A DNA stretch of 64,000 nt from Spirochaetaceae bacterium (GTDB taxonomy: Bacteria; Myxococcota_A; UBA9160; UBA4427). The stretch lies in the NCBI GenBank assembly GCA_020632655.1, contig JACKFD010000007.1, forward strand, positions 248,001 to 312,000, given 5' to 3'. Position 1 is the stretch's first letter; the number at the start of each line of letters is the position of its first letter. Position numbers and translations under genes: made by a program. Below are positions 51,528 to 60,025 of this stretch, piece by piece. The notes beneath the pieces were generated by a model. The model did no database searches and was not told the origin of the DNA. It saw only the letters and a list, made by a program, of their open reading frames with translations.

Positions 51528-51533
51528 AGTCTA
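51528..51533 (-). promoter_or_regulatory. -10 element (TAGACT) of the TetR gene
   Basis: TAGACT on the minus strand lies 34 nt before the start at 51494. It has the same hexamer as the elements at 6624, 19498 and 45678; the -35 region is not convincing. Confidence 0.4.
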
Positions 51534-51583
51534 CATCTTCGGGCCCGCCCCGAAGGCCCCCGCCCCCGATGTCTCGGCACACG

Positions 51584-51599
51584 GAACAAACGCTCGTTC
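51584..51599. promoter_or_regulatory. Candidate TetR operator (GAACAAACGCTCGTTC)
   Basis: This 16-bp imperfect palindrome matches its own reverse complement at 12 of 16 positions, with perfect GAAC/GTTC ends and a CG centre. It lies in the divergent control region between the TetR gene and the PAS gene, just upstream of the TAGATT box at 51623. Binding there would block the PAS promoter and possibly its own. Confidence 0.5.
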
Positions 51600-51622
51600 A
51601 TCGGCCCCCGGACCCCAGCTGC

Positions 51623-51628
51623 TAGATT
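51623..51628 (+). promoter_or_regulatory. -10 element (TAGATT) upstream of the PAS gene
   Basis: GCTGCTAGATT here repeats the exact 11-bp context of the apaG element at 4585-4595. It lies 96 nt before the PAS start and next to the candidate TetR operator. Confidence 0.45.
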
Positions 51629-51724
51629 GCGCGCCGCGGACGAGCCCGTCCCGCGTCTCGCGAGCCCCTCCCGGCCTCGTCACGACGCGAGAGGAAGCGG
51701 GCAGCACGTGGGCAGAGAGGGGCC

Positions 51725-52765
51725 ATGCACGAATCGCCGACGCGCCATGACGCGCATCCGACGCCCCGGCGCCTCGCCGATGCCGATGCCGAGGTCGGGG
51801 ACCTCGTCGTCGTCACGGGCGACCGCCACGGCGTCGTGAGCGGGGCCGGACCCGCCTGGACGCGCATCACGGGCATTCCCCTCGCCGAGACCGTCGACAA
51901 GCCGATCACGCATTTCCTGGACCGCGCCGGCATCGAGCTCGAGCTGGTCGAGTTCGTCGCGCAGCATTTCGTCGAGGGCCGCCGCTGTCAGGTCGAGTTC
52001 CCCTTCGATGCCGCGGACGGCCGGCGCGTCCGGATCCATCTCGAGGTCGAGCCCGTGCGCGACGAGCACGGCGACGTGACGGGCTTCCTCGCCCGCGCCC
52101 GCGAGCTCGCCGAGCCGGAGACGGTCGCGACCGGAGCCGACCCGGTCGACGGGATCCGGGCCGACACGCTCGACGCGCGCGATCGTGAGCTCGCGCGATC
52201 CCGTCCGTTCGCGACCCGACCTTTCGATCCGGCCGCCCTCGCCCTCTCCCCGCTCGCGCGACACCTTCGCCGTCGACGCCACCGACTCTCCGACAAGATC
52301 CGCCTCGAGGCCCGGCTCGGAGCGGACCGGATCGGATCTCGCAGGACCGTCGCGTCGCGAAGCCCGGCGACCGAGGATCGGGGGCAGCTGGAGCCGACCC
52401 TCGCGCGTCTGCTCGACACGTTGATCGAAGTGGCGGCGCGCGCGATCGGCGAGGATTGGGGTGTGATCACGGTCTCGACCGGTGAGACACGCCCGGGACG
52501 CGCCCACGTCTCGATCGCCCATCCGATTCCGAAACACCTGCCCGCCCTCGCGAACCGGGGCTACGCCTTCCTCGAGGTACACGACACGAGCGACGGGTGC
52601 GACGACCGGACCGCGCACCCGGTCGATCGATCCGACGCACGCGACAGCGCCGTCTCCTTGCGACGACGGGCGGCGCAGATCGCAGCGTCCCTCGGCGGGA
52701 CGCTGCACGTCTCGACCGAGCCGGGCTGCGGCACCCAGGCGCTCGTCCTCTTCCCGCTTCCCTAG
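51725..52765 (+). CDS. PAS protein with vestigial histidine-kinase ATPase domain
   Basis: This is a 346-residue soluble protein. The PAS domain (about 25-130) has DLVVVTGDRHGVVSGAGPAW and a final DEHGDVTGFLARARELAEP. An Arg-rich linker follows (about 140-225). The C-terminal part looks like a worn HATPase: LLDTLIEVAARAIGEDWGVI in place of an N-box (the Asn is missing), AFLEVHDTSDG like G1, no G2, and ASLGGTLHVSTEPGCGTQALVLFPLP, which is a good match to the last strands of the fold. ATP binding is therefore doubtful. There is no phospho-accepting His and no adjacent response regulator. It diverges from the TetR gene, whose predicted operator sits at its promoter. It resembles in plan the PAS protein at 11-12.8 kb. 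Confidence 0.7.
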   Translation: MHESPTRHDAHPTPRRLADADAEVGDLVVVTGDRHGVVSGAGPAWTRITGIPLAETVDKPITHFLDRAGIELELVEFVAQHFVEGRRCQVEFPFDAADGRRVRIHLEVEPVRDEHGDVTGFLARARELAEPETVATGADPVDGIRADTLDARDRELARSRPFATRPFDPAALALSPLARHLRRRRHRLSDKIRLEARLGADRIGSRRTVASRSPATEDRGQLEPTLARLLDTLIEVAARAIGEDWGVITVSTGETRPGRAHVSIAHPIPKHLPALANRGYAFLEVHDTSDGCDDRTAHPVDRSDARDSAVSLRRRAAQIAASLGGTLHVSTEPGCGTQALVLFPLP

Positions 52766-52784
52766 AGCGAGCGGGACCGCCCGC

Positions 52785-53591
52785 CTAGGCCATGTACATG
52801 CCACCGTTCACGGCGAGGATCTGGCCGGTCATGTATCCCGAGATCATCGGGCAGGCGAGGCCCACGACCGCCGCGGCGAGCTCCGCCGGCTCCGCGACCT
52901 TGCCGAGCAGCGTCGACCGGCGCATCGCCTCGATCCCGGCCTCGCCCACGCCCGCGAGCATCGGCGTGTTGACGGGCCCCGGCGCCACCGCGTTCACGCG
53001 CACGCGATAGCCCGAGAACTCCCGCGCCGTCGTGCGCGTCACGGCCTCGATCCCACCCTTGGCGGCGGTGTAGTCGACCTGGCCTACGTTGCCGTTTCGC
53101 GCGGACACCGAGGAGAAGTTGACGATGAAGCGGTTCACGCCATCGTCGAGGGGCTCGTTGCCGTTCGCCTTGAAGAGCGGGTGCCAATGCTGGACGGCGA
53201 CCTCGCGCGTGAAGAGGAAGGTGCCGCCGAGATGCGTCGCGAGCACGAGGTTGAAGTCGGCGTAGCTCTTCTTCGTGATGCGCGTGTCGCGGGTGATGCC
53301 GGCGACGTTGACGATGCCGTTGATGCAGCCGCTGGCCTCGAGGACCTGACCGACGGCGCGCGTCACGTCCTCCTCCGAGGTCACGTTCGCGGGCACGACG
53401 AGCGGCGTGACGGCGGCCTGCTCGATCTTCGCCCGTGCCTCCTCGAGTCGGCTGGCGTCGAGATCGACCATCGCGACCTGGGCGCCGTGGCGCGCGAGAC
53501 CCTGGGCGACGGCGAAGCCGATGCCCTGGGCGGCGCCCGTCACGATGTGGGTCTCTCCGAGGAATGCGTTCTCGCGCAGGATCGGGTCCAT
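52785..53591 (-). CDS. Short-chain dehydrogenase/reductase (FabG-like)
   Basis: The protein has 268 residues. The Rossmann start is VTGAAQGIGFAVA. Further features are the D-L-D acidic residue after strand 2 (MVDLDASRL), an N-V-A-G-I motif, catalytic Ser in VNFSSVSA, the YTAAK triad Tyr/Lys and NAVAPGPVNTPML. Asp after strand 2 predicts NAD(H) preference. The C-terminus MISGYMTGQILAVNGGMYMA is of the FabG/3-oxoacyl reductase kind. The substrate is unknown; a beta-hydroxyacyl or steroid-type alcohol is likely from the neighbouring lipid genes. The last two codons lie 20 bp from the convergent PAS gene. The 156-bp gap to msrA holds no clear element. Confidence 0.88.
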   Translation of the reverse strand: MDPILRENAFLGETHIVTGAAQGIGFAVAQGLARHGAQVAMVDLDASRLEEARAKIEQAAVTPLVVPANVTSEEDVTRAVGQVLEASGCINGIVNVAGITRDTRITKKSYADFNLVLATHLGGTFLFTREVAVQHWHPLFKANGNEPLDDGVNRFIVNFSSVSARNGNVGQVDYTAAKGGIEAVTRTTAREFSGYRVRVNAVAPGPVNTPMLAGVGEAGIEAMRRSTLLGKVAEPAELAAAVVGLACPMISGYMTGQILAVNGGMYMA

Positions 53592-53747
53592 GGCTCGCTT
53601 CGGGTCCTTGTCTTTCGGGGTTCACGGGGACGTCGCCGCGGCGTCGGAAAGGTCTCCTCGGGCGGACCGTGAGGCGGCCGAGGGGGCCGACGCGGGGCGG
53701 CGCGGACGGTAGCACCGCCCGGGCGCAGCGCCCCGGAATCGCCCGAT

Positions 53748-54395
53748 CTACGCGGACACGACGCCGATCGGACAGGAGACGCCCGTCCCGCCGAGACCGC
53801 AGTAGCCGTTCGGGTTCTTCGCGAGGTATTGCTGGTGGTAGTCCTCGGCGAAGTAGTACTCGGGCGCGGGGCCGATCTCCGTCGTGATGCGCCCGTAGCC
53901 CGCGGCGCGCAGCTTCTCCTGATAGGCGTCGCGCGACGCGAGGGCCAGGGTCTTCTGTGCATCGTCGTAGTAGTAGAGACCGGATCGGTACTGCGTGCCG
54001 ACGTCGTTGCCCTGACGCATGCCCTGGGTCGGATCGTGACTCTCCCAGAAGATCCGCAGCATCGCCTCGTAGCTCGTCTGCTTCGGATCGTAGATCGCAC
54101 GAACGGCTTCGGTATGGCCCGTGAGCCCGGAGCACACCTCCTCGTAGGTCGGGTTCGGCGTCGCGCCCGCGACGTAGCCGACGGAGGTGCTGACGACGCC
54201 CGGCGCCTGCCAGAACTTCCGCTCCGCGCCCCAGAAGCAGCCCATCGCCACCAGGATCCGCTCGCATCCCTCGAAGACGCCATCGAGCGGCTCGCCCGTC
54301 ACGAAGTGCGAAGGCGGGATCGGCATGCGGGTCGCGCGTCCGGGCAGCGCCTCGCCCGGCGTCGGCAGGTCGAGCTTCTTGCGGAACAGCGCCAT
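53748..54395 (-). CDS. msrA: Peptide methionine sulfoxide reductase MsrA
   Basis: This 215-residue enzyme reduces Met-S-sulfoxide in proteins. The catalytic motif is AMGCFWGAERKFW, with GYVAGATPNPTYEEVCSG, HTEAVRAIYDP, FWESHDPTQGMRQGNDVGTQYRSG and AEDYHQQYL. The C-terminal GYCGLGGTGVSCP supplies resolving Cys residues. About 40 extra N-terminal residues (MALFRKKLDLPTPGEALPG) precede the domain, as in the E. coli-type long enzymes. ATG with GGGAGGAG upstream; a TATCCT -10-like box lies about 45 bp upstream (54445-54440). Divergent from xthA, so two stress-repair genes share one 99-bp control region. Confidence 0.95.
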   Translation of the reverse strand: MALFRKKLDLPTPGEALPGRATRMPIPPSHFVTGEPLDGVFEGCERILVAMGCFWGAERKFWQAPGVVSTSVGYVAGATPNPTYEEVCSGLTGHTEAVRAIYDPKQTSYEAMLRIFWESHDPTQGMRQGNDVGTQYRSGLYYYDDAQKTLALASRDAYQEKLRAAGYGRITTEIGPAPEYYFAEDYHQQYLAKNPNGYCGLGGTGVSCPIGVVSA

Positions 54396-54480
54396 TCGGA
54401 TCTCCTCCCGGCCCGCCGGGCGATGCGCGAGCCTGCGGGAGGATAGCCGCGGCGGAACGCCCTGCGCGGAGGCCCCATGG

Positions 54481-54486
54481 TAGAGT
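54481..54486 (+). promoter_or_regulatory. -10 element (TAGAGT) of a probable leaderless xthA transcript
   Basis: TAGAGT is 8 nt before the ATG at 54495, with no Shine-Dalgarno sequence between them. This matches the layout at 1830 and 4590. Confidence 0.5.
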
Positions 54487-54494
54487 CCGCGGTC

Positions 54495-55295
54495 ATGCAG
54501 ATCGCGACCTGGAACGTGAACGGACTCCGCGCCCGGCTCGACTTCGTGAAGCATTGGCTGGCGGAGCGCGCACCCGACGTCGTGGGCCTGCAGGAGCTCA
54601 AGATGCAGGACGCGCAGTTCCCGCACGCCGACTTCGAGGCGGCGGGCTACCGCGCCATCACCCACGGCCAGAAGAGCTGGAACGGCGTCGCGATCCTCGT
54701 CCGCGCGCCGCTCGCCCTCGAGCACGTCGAGTCCGGTCTCCCGGGACAGGAGGACTTCGGCGCGCGGCTGATCCGCGCGCGGATCGGCGAAGGGGCGGCG
54801 GCCGTCGACTACACGACCCTCTACTGCCCCAACGGCAAGGCGATCGACCACGACGACTTCCCGCGCAAGCTCGCCTGGTTCGACGCGCTCCGGGGCTGGG
54901 CCGCGAAGTTCGTCGCAGACGATGCACCCGTCCTGCTCGGCGGCGACTTCAACATCGTCCCTGCCGCCCTCGACTCCTGGGACGAGGAGAGCCTCCGCGG
55001 CGACATCTTCCACACGGACGAAGAGCGTGATCGCCTCGCGGCCCTGCTCGAGCTCGGCCTGCTCGACCTCTTCCGCGAGCGCGCACCGGAGGAGCGGGCG
55101 TTCAGCTGGTGGGACTACCGGGGCGGTGCCTTCCACCGCGGCCACGGCCTGCGCATCGACCTGCTGCTCGGCACTCCCGCGATCGCGCGACGGCTCCACA
55201 GCGTCGAGATCGACCGCGAGTTCCGCAAGAAGAAGGACGGGCTCACGGCCTCGGACCACGCGCCGGTCGTAGCGACCCTCGACCCGCCCGCCTGA
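54495..55295 (+). CDS. xthA: Exodeoxyribonuclease III family AP endonuclease
   Basis: This 266-residue EEP-fold nuclease should cut at abasic sites and degrade 3' ends. Motifs in order: MQIATWNVNGLRARL (metal-ligand Asn), VVGLQELKMQDAQF (catalytic Glu), TLYCPNGKA, LLGGDFNIVP (D-x-N), FSWWDYRGGAF, LRIDLLLGTP and the terminal TASDHAPVVATL (catalytic Asp-His). The length is normal for ExoIII. An in-frame ATG at 54477 exists, but the family starts exactly at MQIATWNVNG, and the -10-like box falls between the two ATGs. Confidence 0.94.
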   Translation: MQIATWNVNGLRARLDFVKHWLAERAPDVVGLQELKMQDAQFPHADFEAAGYRAITHGQKSWNGVAILVRAPLALEHVESGLPGQEDFGARLIRARIGEGAAAVDYTTLYCPNGKAIDHDDFPRKLAWFDALRGWAAKFVADDAPVLLGGDFNIVPAALDSWDEESLRGDIFHTDEERDRLAALLELGLLDLFRERAPEERAFSWWDYRGGAFHRGHGLRIDLLLGTPAIARRLHSVEIDREFRKKKDGLTASDHAPVVATLDPPA

Positions 55296-55347
55296 GTCAG
55301 CCGACGTCCCGACCGGAGCGAGACCGGAGCGAGAGGCGACGCACGCC

Positions 55348-55761
55348 CTACTCGTCGCCGGGGATCGTGCGGGGAGCACCGCTCAGCCGACCGAAGACGT
55401 CCGGCGCCGACTCGCGTGGTCGCGCGTCGTCCTCCATCGGGAGGCTCGCACCGAGCCGACGGCAGAGCGCCTCCGCATCGTCCACCCCGCGCGCGACGAG
55501 CTCCCGCGGCAGCACGCGCTCGATCACGACCCGCATCTGGGCCGCGCGCACCCGCTCAGGGTCGAAGCCGCCCAGCTTGAGGGCGATCCGGACCGTCCCA
55601 CGCACCTCGATCCGGTCGAGGCGCGTCTGCTCCTGAAGCTGCTCGCAGAGCCACACGAAAGCGGGCGAGTCCGCCACGTCGTTCTCCAACGCACACCACG
55701 AGCCCACGTCTGGCACGCGGCCGCGCACGTTATAGACGCTTATGGGAACGATTTCATCCAA
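55348..55761 (-). CDS. Conserved-looking hypothetical protein, start uncertain
   Basis: The protein has 137 residues from a TTG. It is charged and mostly helical: DSPAFVWLCEQLQEQTRL, then RGTVRIALKLGGFDPERVRAAQMRVVIERVLPREL and DDAEALCRRLG; the tail is disordered. I do not recognise the family. No signal peptide or membrane helix is seen. The frame stays open upstream and reads SLEAILEGILDILDEIVP, which looks protein-like but lacks a standard start codon, so the true start may lie there at an unusual codon or at the TTG. A 7-bp-arm inverted repeat lies in that stretch. It is convergent with xthA, and downstream of the acyl-CoA ligase on the same strand. Confidence 0.6.
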   Translation of the reverse strand: MDEIVPISVYNVRGRVPDVGSWCALENDVADSPAFVWLCEQLQEQTRLDRIEVRGTVRIALKLGGFDPERVRAAQMRVVIERVLPRELVARGVDDAEALCRRLGASLPMEDDARPRESAPDVFGRLSGAPRTIPGDE

Positions 55762-55774
55762 AATATCGAGTATC

Positions 55775-55796
55775 CCCTCGAGAATTGCTTCGAGGG
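55775..55796. promoter_or_regulatory. Inverted repeat CCCTCGA-N8-TCGAGGG upstream of the hypothetical gene
   Basis: The 7-bp arms lie at 55775-55781 and 55790-55796 with an AT-rich 8-bp centre. They sit 14 bp before the TTG at 55761, where they could be an operator or a hairpin in the leader. If translation starts further upstream, the repeat is coding. Confidence 0.4.
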
Positions 55797-55886
55797 AGGG
55801 CGAAGGGCCCCGATCCCGACTTGATTTCGGCTGGGCGAGTGGGCTCGCGCGTCGGGTCGGGATGGATCGCCGCCCGACCGACCGGT

Positions 55887-57569
55887 TCAGTCCCGCCGCG
55901 CCAGCAGCCGCTCCCGCAGCTCGCGCTTCAGGATCTTGCCCGAGGCGTTGCGCGGCAGCGCCTCGCCGACGACCTCGACGACCGTCGGCACCTTGAAGCG
56001 CGCGAGACGGGCGGACACGTGCACGAGCAGGGCCTCGACCTCGAGCGCGTGTCCCTTCCTCGGCAGCACGGCGCAGGCGACCTCCTCCCCGAGTCGCGGG
56101 TGCGGCAGACCGAAGACCGCGGCCTCGTGCACGGCCTCGAACTCGTAGAGGACCGCCTCGACCTCCGCGCAGTAGACGTTCTCGCCGCCGCGCAGGACCA
56201 TGTCCTTCGCGCGGTCCTCGACGTAGACGAAGCCCTCCTCGTCGATGCGGCCGAGGTCGCCGCTGCGCAGCCAGCCGTCGACGATCGTCTCGGCGGTCGC
56301 TTCGGGCTTGTTCCAGTAGCCGCGGATCAGGTTCGGTCCCCGGAAGCAGAGCTCGCCGACCTCGCCCGGCGGCAGCGGCTTCATGTCGGCATCGAAGGCG
56401 CGGACCTCGAGGATCGGGACGGCGCGCCCCGTGCTGCGGGGCTTGCGGACGTAGTCGTCACCCGCGTTCTGCGGCCCGTAGGCGTTGGTCTCGGTCATGC
56501 CGTAGCCGAGCCCGGGACGCGCCCGCGCGAAGCTGCGATCGACCCGGCCCACCATCTCGGGGGGCGCCGGAGCGCCGCCGCCCCCGACCGAAGCGAGGCT
56601 CGAGGTGTCGCGCCGTGAGAAGTCCGGGGACTCGAGCAGGTCGATCGTCATGGTCGGCACGCCGACGAATTGCGTGACCCGCTCGCGCTCGATCAGCTCG
56701 AGCGCCCGCTCGGCATCCCACTTGTACATCATCACGAGCTTGATGCCGTTCAGGAAGCAGGAGAGCATGACCGGCACGAGACCCGTCACGTGGAAGAGCG
56801 GCACGACGAGGATGAAGCAGGTCTCGAAGGGATTCGGCTCCTTCGGCGGCTGCGTCATCGCCCCGATCAGCGCGCGGCACGCGAAGGCGCGACTCGCCGA
56901 CAGGATCGCCGCATGCGTCGAGACGGCGCCCTTCGGAAAGCCCGTCGTCCCGGACGTGTAGAGGATCGTCGCATCGTCCTCCGGCCCCACCTCGACCTCG
57001 GGCATCGCCGCGCCGGCGCGCAGCACGTCCTCCAGCCGATCGACCCCGCTCGGCAGCTCGTCCGCGTGCCGCACGACGACGGCACGCACCCCGAGCCGAT
57101 CGAGCGAGGGCAACGCCGTCCGCACGCGCTCGATGTCGGCGATCACGAGCTTCGCTCCCGAGTCCTCGAGGCCGTAGGCCATCTCGCCTTCGGTCCACCA
57201 GGCGTTCATGCAGACCGCGATGCCGCCGACCGACAGGATCGCCGCGAAGGACGCGATCCACTCCGGGTAGTTGCGCATCGCGATCGCGACGCGGTCGCCG
57301 GGCCGGATGCCGTAGCGCTCGACCAGGGCGTCGGCGATCTCGTCGACCCGCGCCATCAGCTCGGCGAAGGTCCAGCGCTCGTCCTCGTAGACGAGGAAGG
57401 TCTTGTCCCCGTGCAGCCGCGCCGCGTCGAAGGCGTGCCGCATCGAGCGCGGCAGGTCCTTCCAGACCGTGAGCTCGTGGCCGCCCACCCTTCGCTTCAC
57501 GACCTCGAAGGGCGCACCCGGTCCCGTCAGCGTCGCCACCGCCTGCTCGAAGGTCATTCCGCCCGTCAT
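55887..57569 (-). CDS. AMP-dependent acyl-CoA ligase
   Basis: This 560-residue member of the ANL superfamily activates a carboxylic acid with ATP and CoA. The P-loop is ILYTSGTTGFPKGAV (about 187-200). Further motifs are VPLFHVTGL, GYGMTETNAYGPQ (A5), GWLRSGDLGRIDEEGFVYVEDRAKD (A7/A8) and the C-terminal PRNASGKILKREL with the catalytic Lys (A10). The N-terminus resembles FadD-type and long-chain or steroid-acid ligases. ATG with GGAG 8 nt upstream; upstream in-frame sequence is not domain-like. Divergent from the carotenoid oxygenase (255-bp gap without a clear promoter). The substrate cannot be told from sequence. Confidence 0.92.
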   Translation of the reverse strand: MTGGMTFEQAVATLTGPGAPFEVVKRRVGGHELTVWKDLPRSMRHAFDAARLHGDKTFLVYEDERWTFAELMARVDEIADALVERYGIRPGDRVAIAMRNYPEWIASFAAILSVGGIAVCMNAWWTEGEMAYGLEDSGAKLVIADIERVRTALPSLDRLGVRAVVVRHADELPSGVDRLEDVLRAGAAMPEVEVGPEDDATILYTSGTTGFPKGAVSTHAAILSASRAFACRALIGAMTQPPKEPNPFETCFILVVPLFHVTGLVPVMLSCFLNGIKLVMMYKWDAERALELIERERVTQFVGVPTMTIDLLESPDFSRRDTSSLASVGGGGAPAPPEMVGRVDRSFARARPGLGYGMTETNAYGPQNAGDDYVRKPRSTGRAVPILEVRAFDADMKPLPPGEVGELCFRGPNLIRGYWNKPEATAETIVDGWLRSGDLGRIDEEGFVYVEDRAKDMVLRGGENVYCAEVEAVLYEFEAVHEAAVFGLPHPRLGEEVACAVLPRKGHALEVEALLVHVSARLARFKVPTVVEVVGEALPRNASGKILKRELRERLLARRD

Positions 57570-57824
57570 GCGTCGCTCCGTCTCCTTGGGTCCGACGCGT
57601 GAGGGTAACCTGCCGACACGCCAGAGCGACGCGATGCACCCCCGGGCTCCTCGACTCGGGGTTCGCCGATCCGGCCCGGCGAGCCCGGGCCGTCGACTCC
57701 GGGTTCGCGAATGCGGGTGGACGGGCGCCGGGCCGTCGCGCAACCTCGCGCGTCACGCGTCGCGTCGGTCGCATGGCCCGGGCCCCGGGTCGCCTCGCGC
57801 CGATCACGGATGCAGGGAGGCGGC

Positions 57825-59180
57825 ATGACCGAGGCGATGGACGACGGAGCACCCTTCTATCTGCGCGGCGTGCATGCCCCCGTCGACGAGGAGGTCGAAG
57901 CCTTCGACCTGCCCGTCGAGGGCGCGATCCCGCCGGAGCTCGACGGCCGCTTCCTGCGCAACGGCCCGAATCCCGCCTCCGGCGACCCCGGACATTGGTT
58001 CCTCGGCGATGGCATGCTCCACGGCGTACGCATCGAGGGCGGGCGCGCGCGCTGGTACCGCAATCGCTGGGTGCGGACGCGGGCGCTGACCGAGGGCGCA
58101 CGCTGGATGCAGCCGGACGGGCGGCTCGACGACACGGCGGGTCTCGCGAATACGCACGTCGTCGCGCACGCCGGGCGCATCCTCGCGCTGGTCGAGAACG
58201 GATATCCGTGGGAGGTCGATCCGGATCTCGGCACGATCGGGGTCCACGATTTCGGTGGGCGGCTCGAGGGGCCGATGACCGCGCATCCGAAGATCTGCGC
58301 CGAGACCGGCGAGATGCACTTCTTCGGCTACTCCTTCGCGCCGCCCTACCTCCGCTACCACCGCATCGACGCCGACGGGCGACTCGCCTTCAGTCGCGAG
58401 ATCGAGATCCCGCGACCGGTCATGATGCACGACTTCGCGATCACGCGGGACTTCGTGATCTTCATGGACCTGCCGCTCGTCTTCTCGCTCGAGGCCGCGG
58501 CGCGCGGCGGCATGCCCTACGCCTTCGACGAAGCGGCCGGCGCGCGACTCGGCTTCCTGCCGCGGGCGAACCCGGAGGCTTCGGTCGTCTGGGTCGAGGT
58601 CGAGCCCTGCTATGTCTTCCACCCGCTGAACGCCTGGAACGAAGGCGGGCGGGTCGTGCTCGACGTGGCACGCTACCCGGAGCTCTGGCGCCGCAGCTCG
58701 CGGGTCTTCGACCAGGCGATGCTGCATCGCTTCGAGATCGACCTCGCGCCGGCGAGCGGATCTCCGCGGGTTGCGGAGTCGCCCCTCGACGACCTGCCGA
58801 TCGAGTTCCCGCGCGTCGAGGAGTCGCGCACGGGTCTGCGCCATCGCTTCGGCTACGCGGCCTGGACCTCCCTCGAGCACGGCATCGCCGGCCGCGGACA
58901 CGTCCGTTACGACCTCGAGACGGGCGGACGCGAGATCTGGGACGGTGGGGCGGCGCTCGTCGCGAGCGAGGCCGTCTTCGTGCCGGCCGGCCCGAAGGCC
59001 TCCGAGGAGGAGGGCTGGCTCATGGGCTACGTCCACGATGTCGAGCGCGACGAGAGCGCCTTCGCGATCTGGGACGCGACGCGCCTCGCGAAGGGGCCCG
59101 TGGCCCGGGTCGCCCTGCCCCAGCGCGTGCCGATGGGCTTCCACGGGAGCTGGATTCCGGAGAGCGGGACCGGAAGTTAG
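57825..59180 (+). CDS. Carotenoid oxygenase (RPE65/CCD family)
   Basis: This 451-residue non-heme iron dioxygenase cleaves carotenoid or stilbene-like double bonds. It has the start blocks PPELDGRFLRNGPNP and HWFLGDGMLHGVRI. The four iron-ligand His positions are visible in TAHPKIC, VMMHDFAIT, YVFHPLNAW and GFHGSWIP, the second-sphere Glu in NGYPWEVDP and others. ATG with GGGAGG upstream; the upstream 38 codons are Arg-rich and not conserved-looking. Its stop overlaps the stop of the convergent transporter gene. No phytoene synthase or cyclase gene is in the window, so the carotenoid source, or an apocarotenoid or lignostilbene substrate, is unknown. Confidence 0.92.
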   Translation: MTEAMDDGAPFYLRGVHAPVDEEVEAFDLPVEGAIPPELDGRFLRNGPNPASGDPGHWFLGDGMLHGVRIEGGRARWYRNRWVRTRALTEGARWMQPDGRLDDTAGLANTHVVAHAGRILALVENGYPWEVDPDLGTIGVHDFGGRLEGPMTAHPKICAETGEMHFFGYSFAPPYLRYHRIDADGRLAFSREIEIPRPVMMHDFAITRDFVIFMDLPLVFSLEAAARGGMPYAFDEAAGARLGFLPRANPEASVVWVEVEPCYVFHPLNAWNEGGRVVLDVARYPELWRRSSRVFDQAMLHRFEIDLAPASGSPRVAESPLDDLPIEFPRVEESRTGLRHRFGYAAWTSLEHGIAGRGHVRYDLETGGREIWDGGAALVASEAVFVPAGPKASEEEGWLMGYVHDVERDESAFAIWDATRLAKGPVARVALPQRVPMGFHGSWIPESGTGS

Positions 59181-59914
59181 GCCGTCACCGCGAGCCAGAC
59201 ACCGAAGACGATCGAGCCCGTCGCGGTCGCGCCGCGCAGGACGGCGAGCCCCGCGCCCCGGGCGCCGACCGCGAGCCGGCCTGCGAGATGCCCGAGGAGC
59301 CCGCTCAAGAGCGCCATCGACAGCCCGAGCCCGAGCGTGAACACGACCAGATAGGCGAGGCCGAGGGCGGGCGAGCGGGCCGCCGCCGGCAGCAGCGCCA
59401 GGATCGGCGCCGATCCCGCCAGACCATGGAGCGCGCCGATCATGACGGCGCCATCGTCCCGCGCGCGCACGGCCCCCGCCGCGCGGCGATGCCCGTGGCC
59501 GTGACTCGCGGGATCGCGCTCGTGCGTATGCCAATGCGCGTGCGGCAGCAGGCCGTCGTGCACGTGGAAGTGCAGGTGCCCCCGCTGGCTCCGCAGATCG
59601 ACCACGACGTAGAGCCCGAGCGCCGCCATCACGAGGCCGACGCCCCGCTCGGCCCAGACCCCGACGCCCGCCGGCAGCGCCTGCCCCAGCATCAGCAGCA
59701 CGAGGCCCGCGACCAGCAGCACGAGGCCATGACCCATGGCCCAGCCGAGACCCGCCCGGACGCCGCGCCGCGCGTCCTCGCGCCCCGTCGCCAGCACGGA
59801 CATCGCCATCACGTGATCCGCGTCGAAGGCGTGCACGAGGCCCAGTCCGAACGCGAGCCCCAGCCAGCCGACCGACGCATCGACCGCGCTCCCGAGCCAC
59901 GTCGCGAGCTCCAT
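59177..59914 (-). CDS. NicO/UreH-type metal transporter-like membrane protein
   Basis: The protein has 245 residues and six predicted transmembrane helices. The signature GLGLVHAFDADHVMAMSV matches the His-x4-Asp-His nickel/cobalt motif of NicO/HoxN and UreH proteins; MIGALHGLAGSAPILAL gives a second conserved H-G-x-x-G-S. The central cytosolic loop (about 110-145) is very His-rich (HLHFHVH, HAHWHTHERD, HGHGHRR), fitting metal sensing or binding. Family members export or import Ni2+/Co2+. No Ni-enzyme is near, although a HupE-like protein is at 1.8 kb. ATG at 59914. The stop overlaps that of the carotenoid oxygenase by 3 bp. Confidence 0.82.
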   Translation of the reverse strand: MELATWLGSAVDASVGWLGLAFGLGLVHAFDADHVMAMSVLATGREDARRGVRAGLGWAMGHGLVLLVAGLVLLMLGQALPAGVGVWAERGVGLVMAALGLYVVVDLRSQRGHLHFHVHDGLLPHAHWHTHERDPASHGHGHRRAAGAVRARDDGAVMIGALHGLAGSAPILALLPAAARSPALGLAYLVVFTLGLGLSMALLSGLLGHLAGRLAVGARGAGLAVLRGATATGSIVFGVWLAVTA

Positions 59915-60025
59915 TCCGGCAGGCCTCCAACGGTCCTGAGTCGGACCGAAGCGCCGACGATAGCCGATTGACGACCCCGAGCCGTCCTCCCACCATCGCC
60001 CCCTCCCTTCGACGCGAGAGAGACC

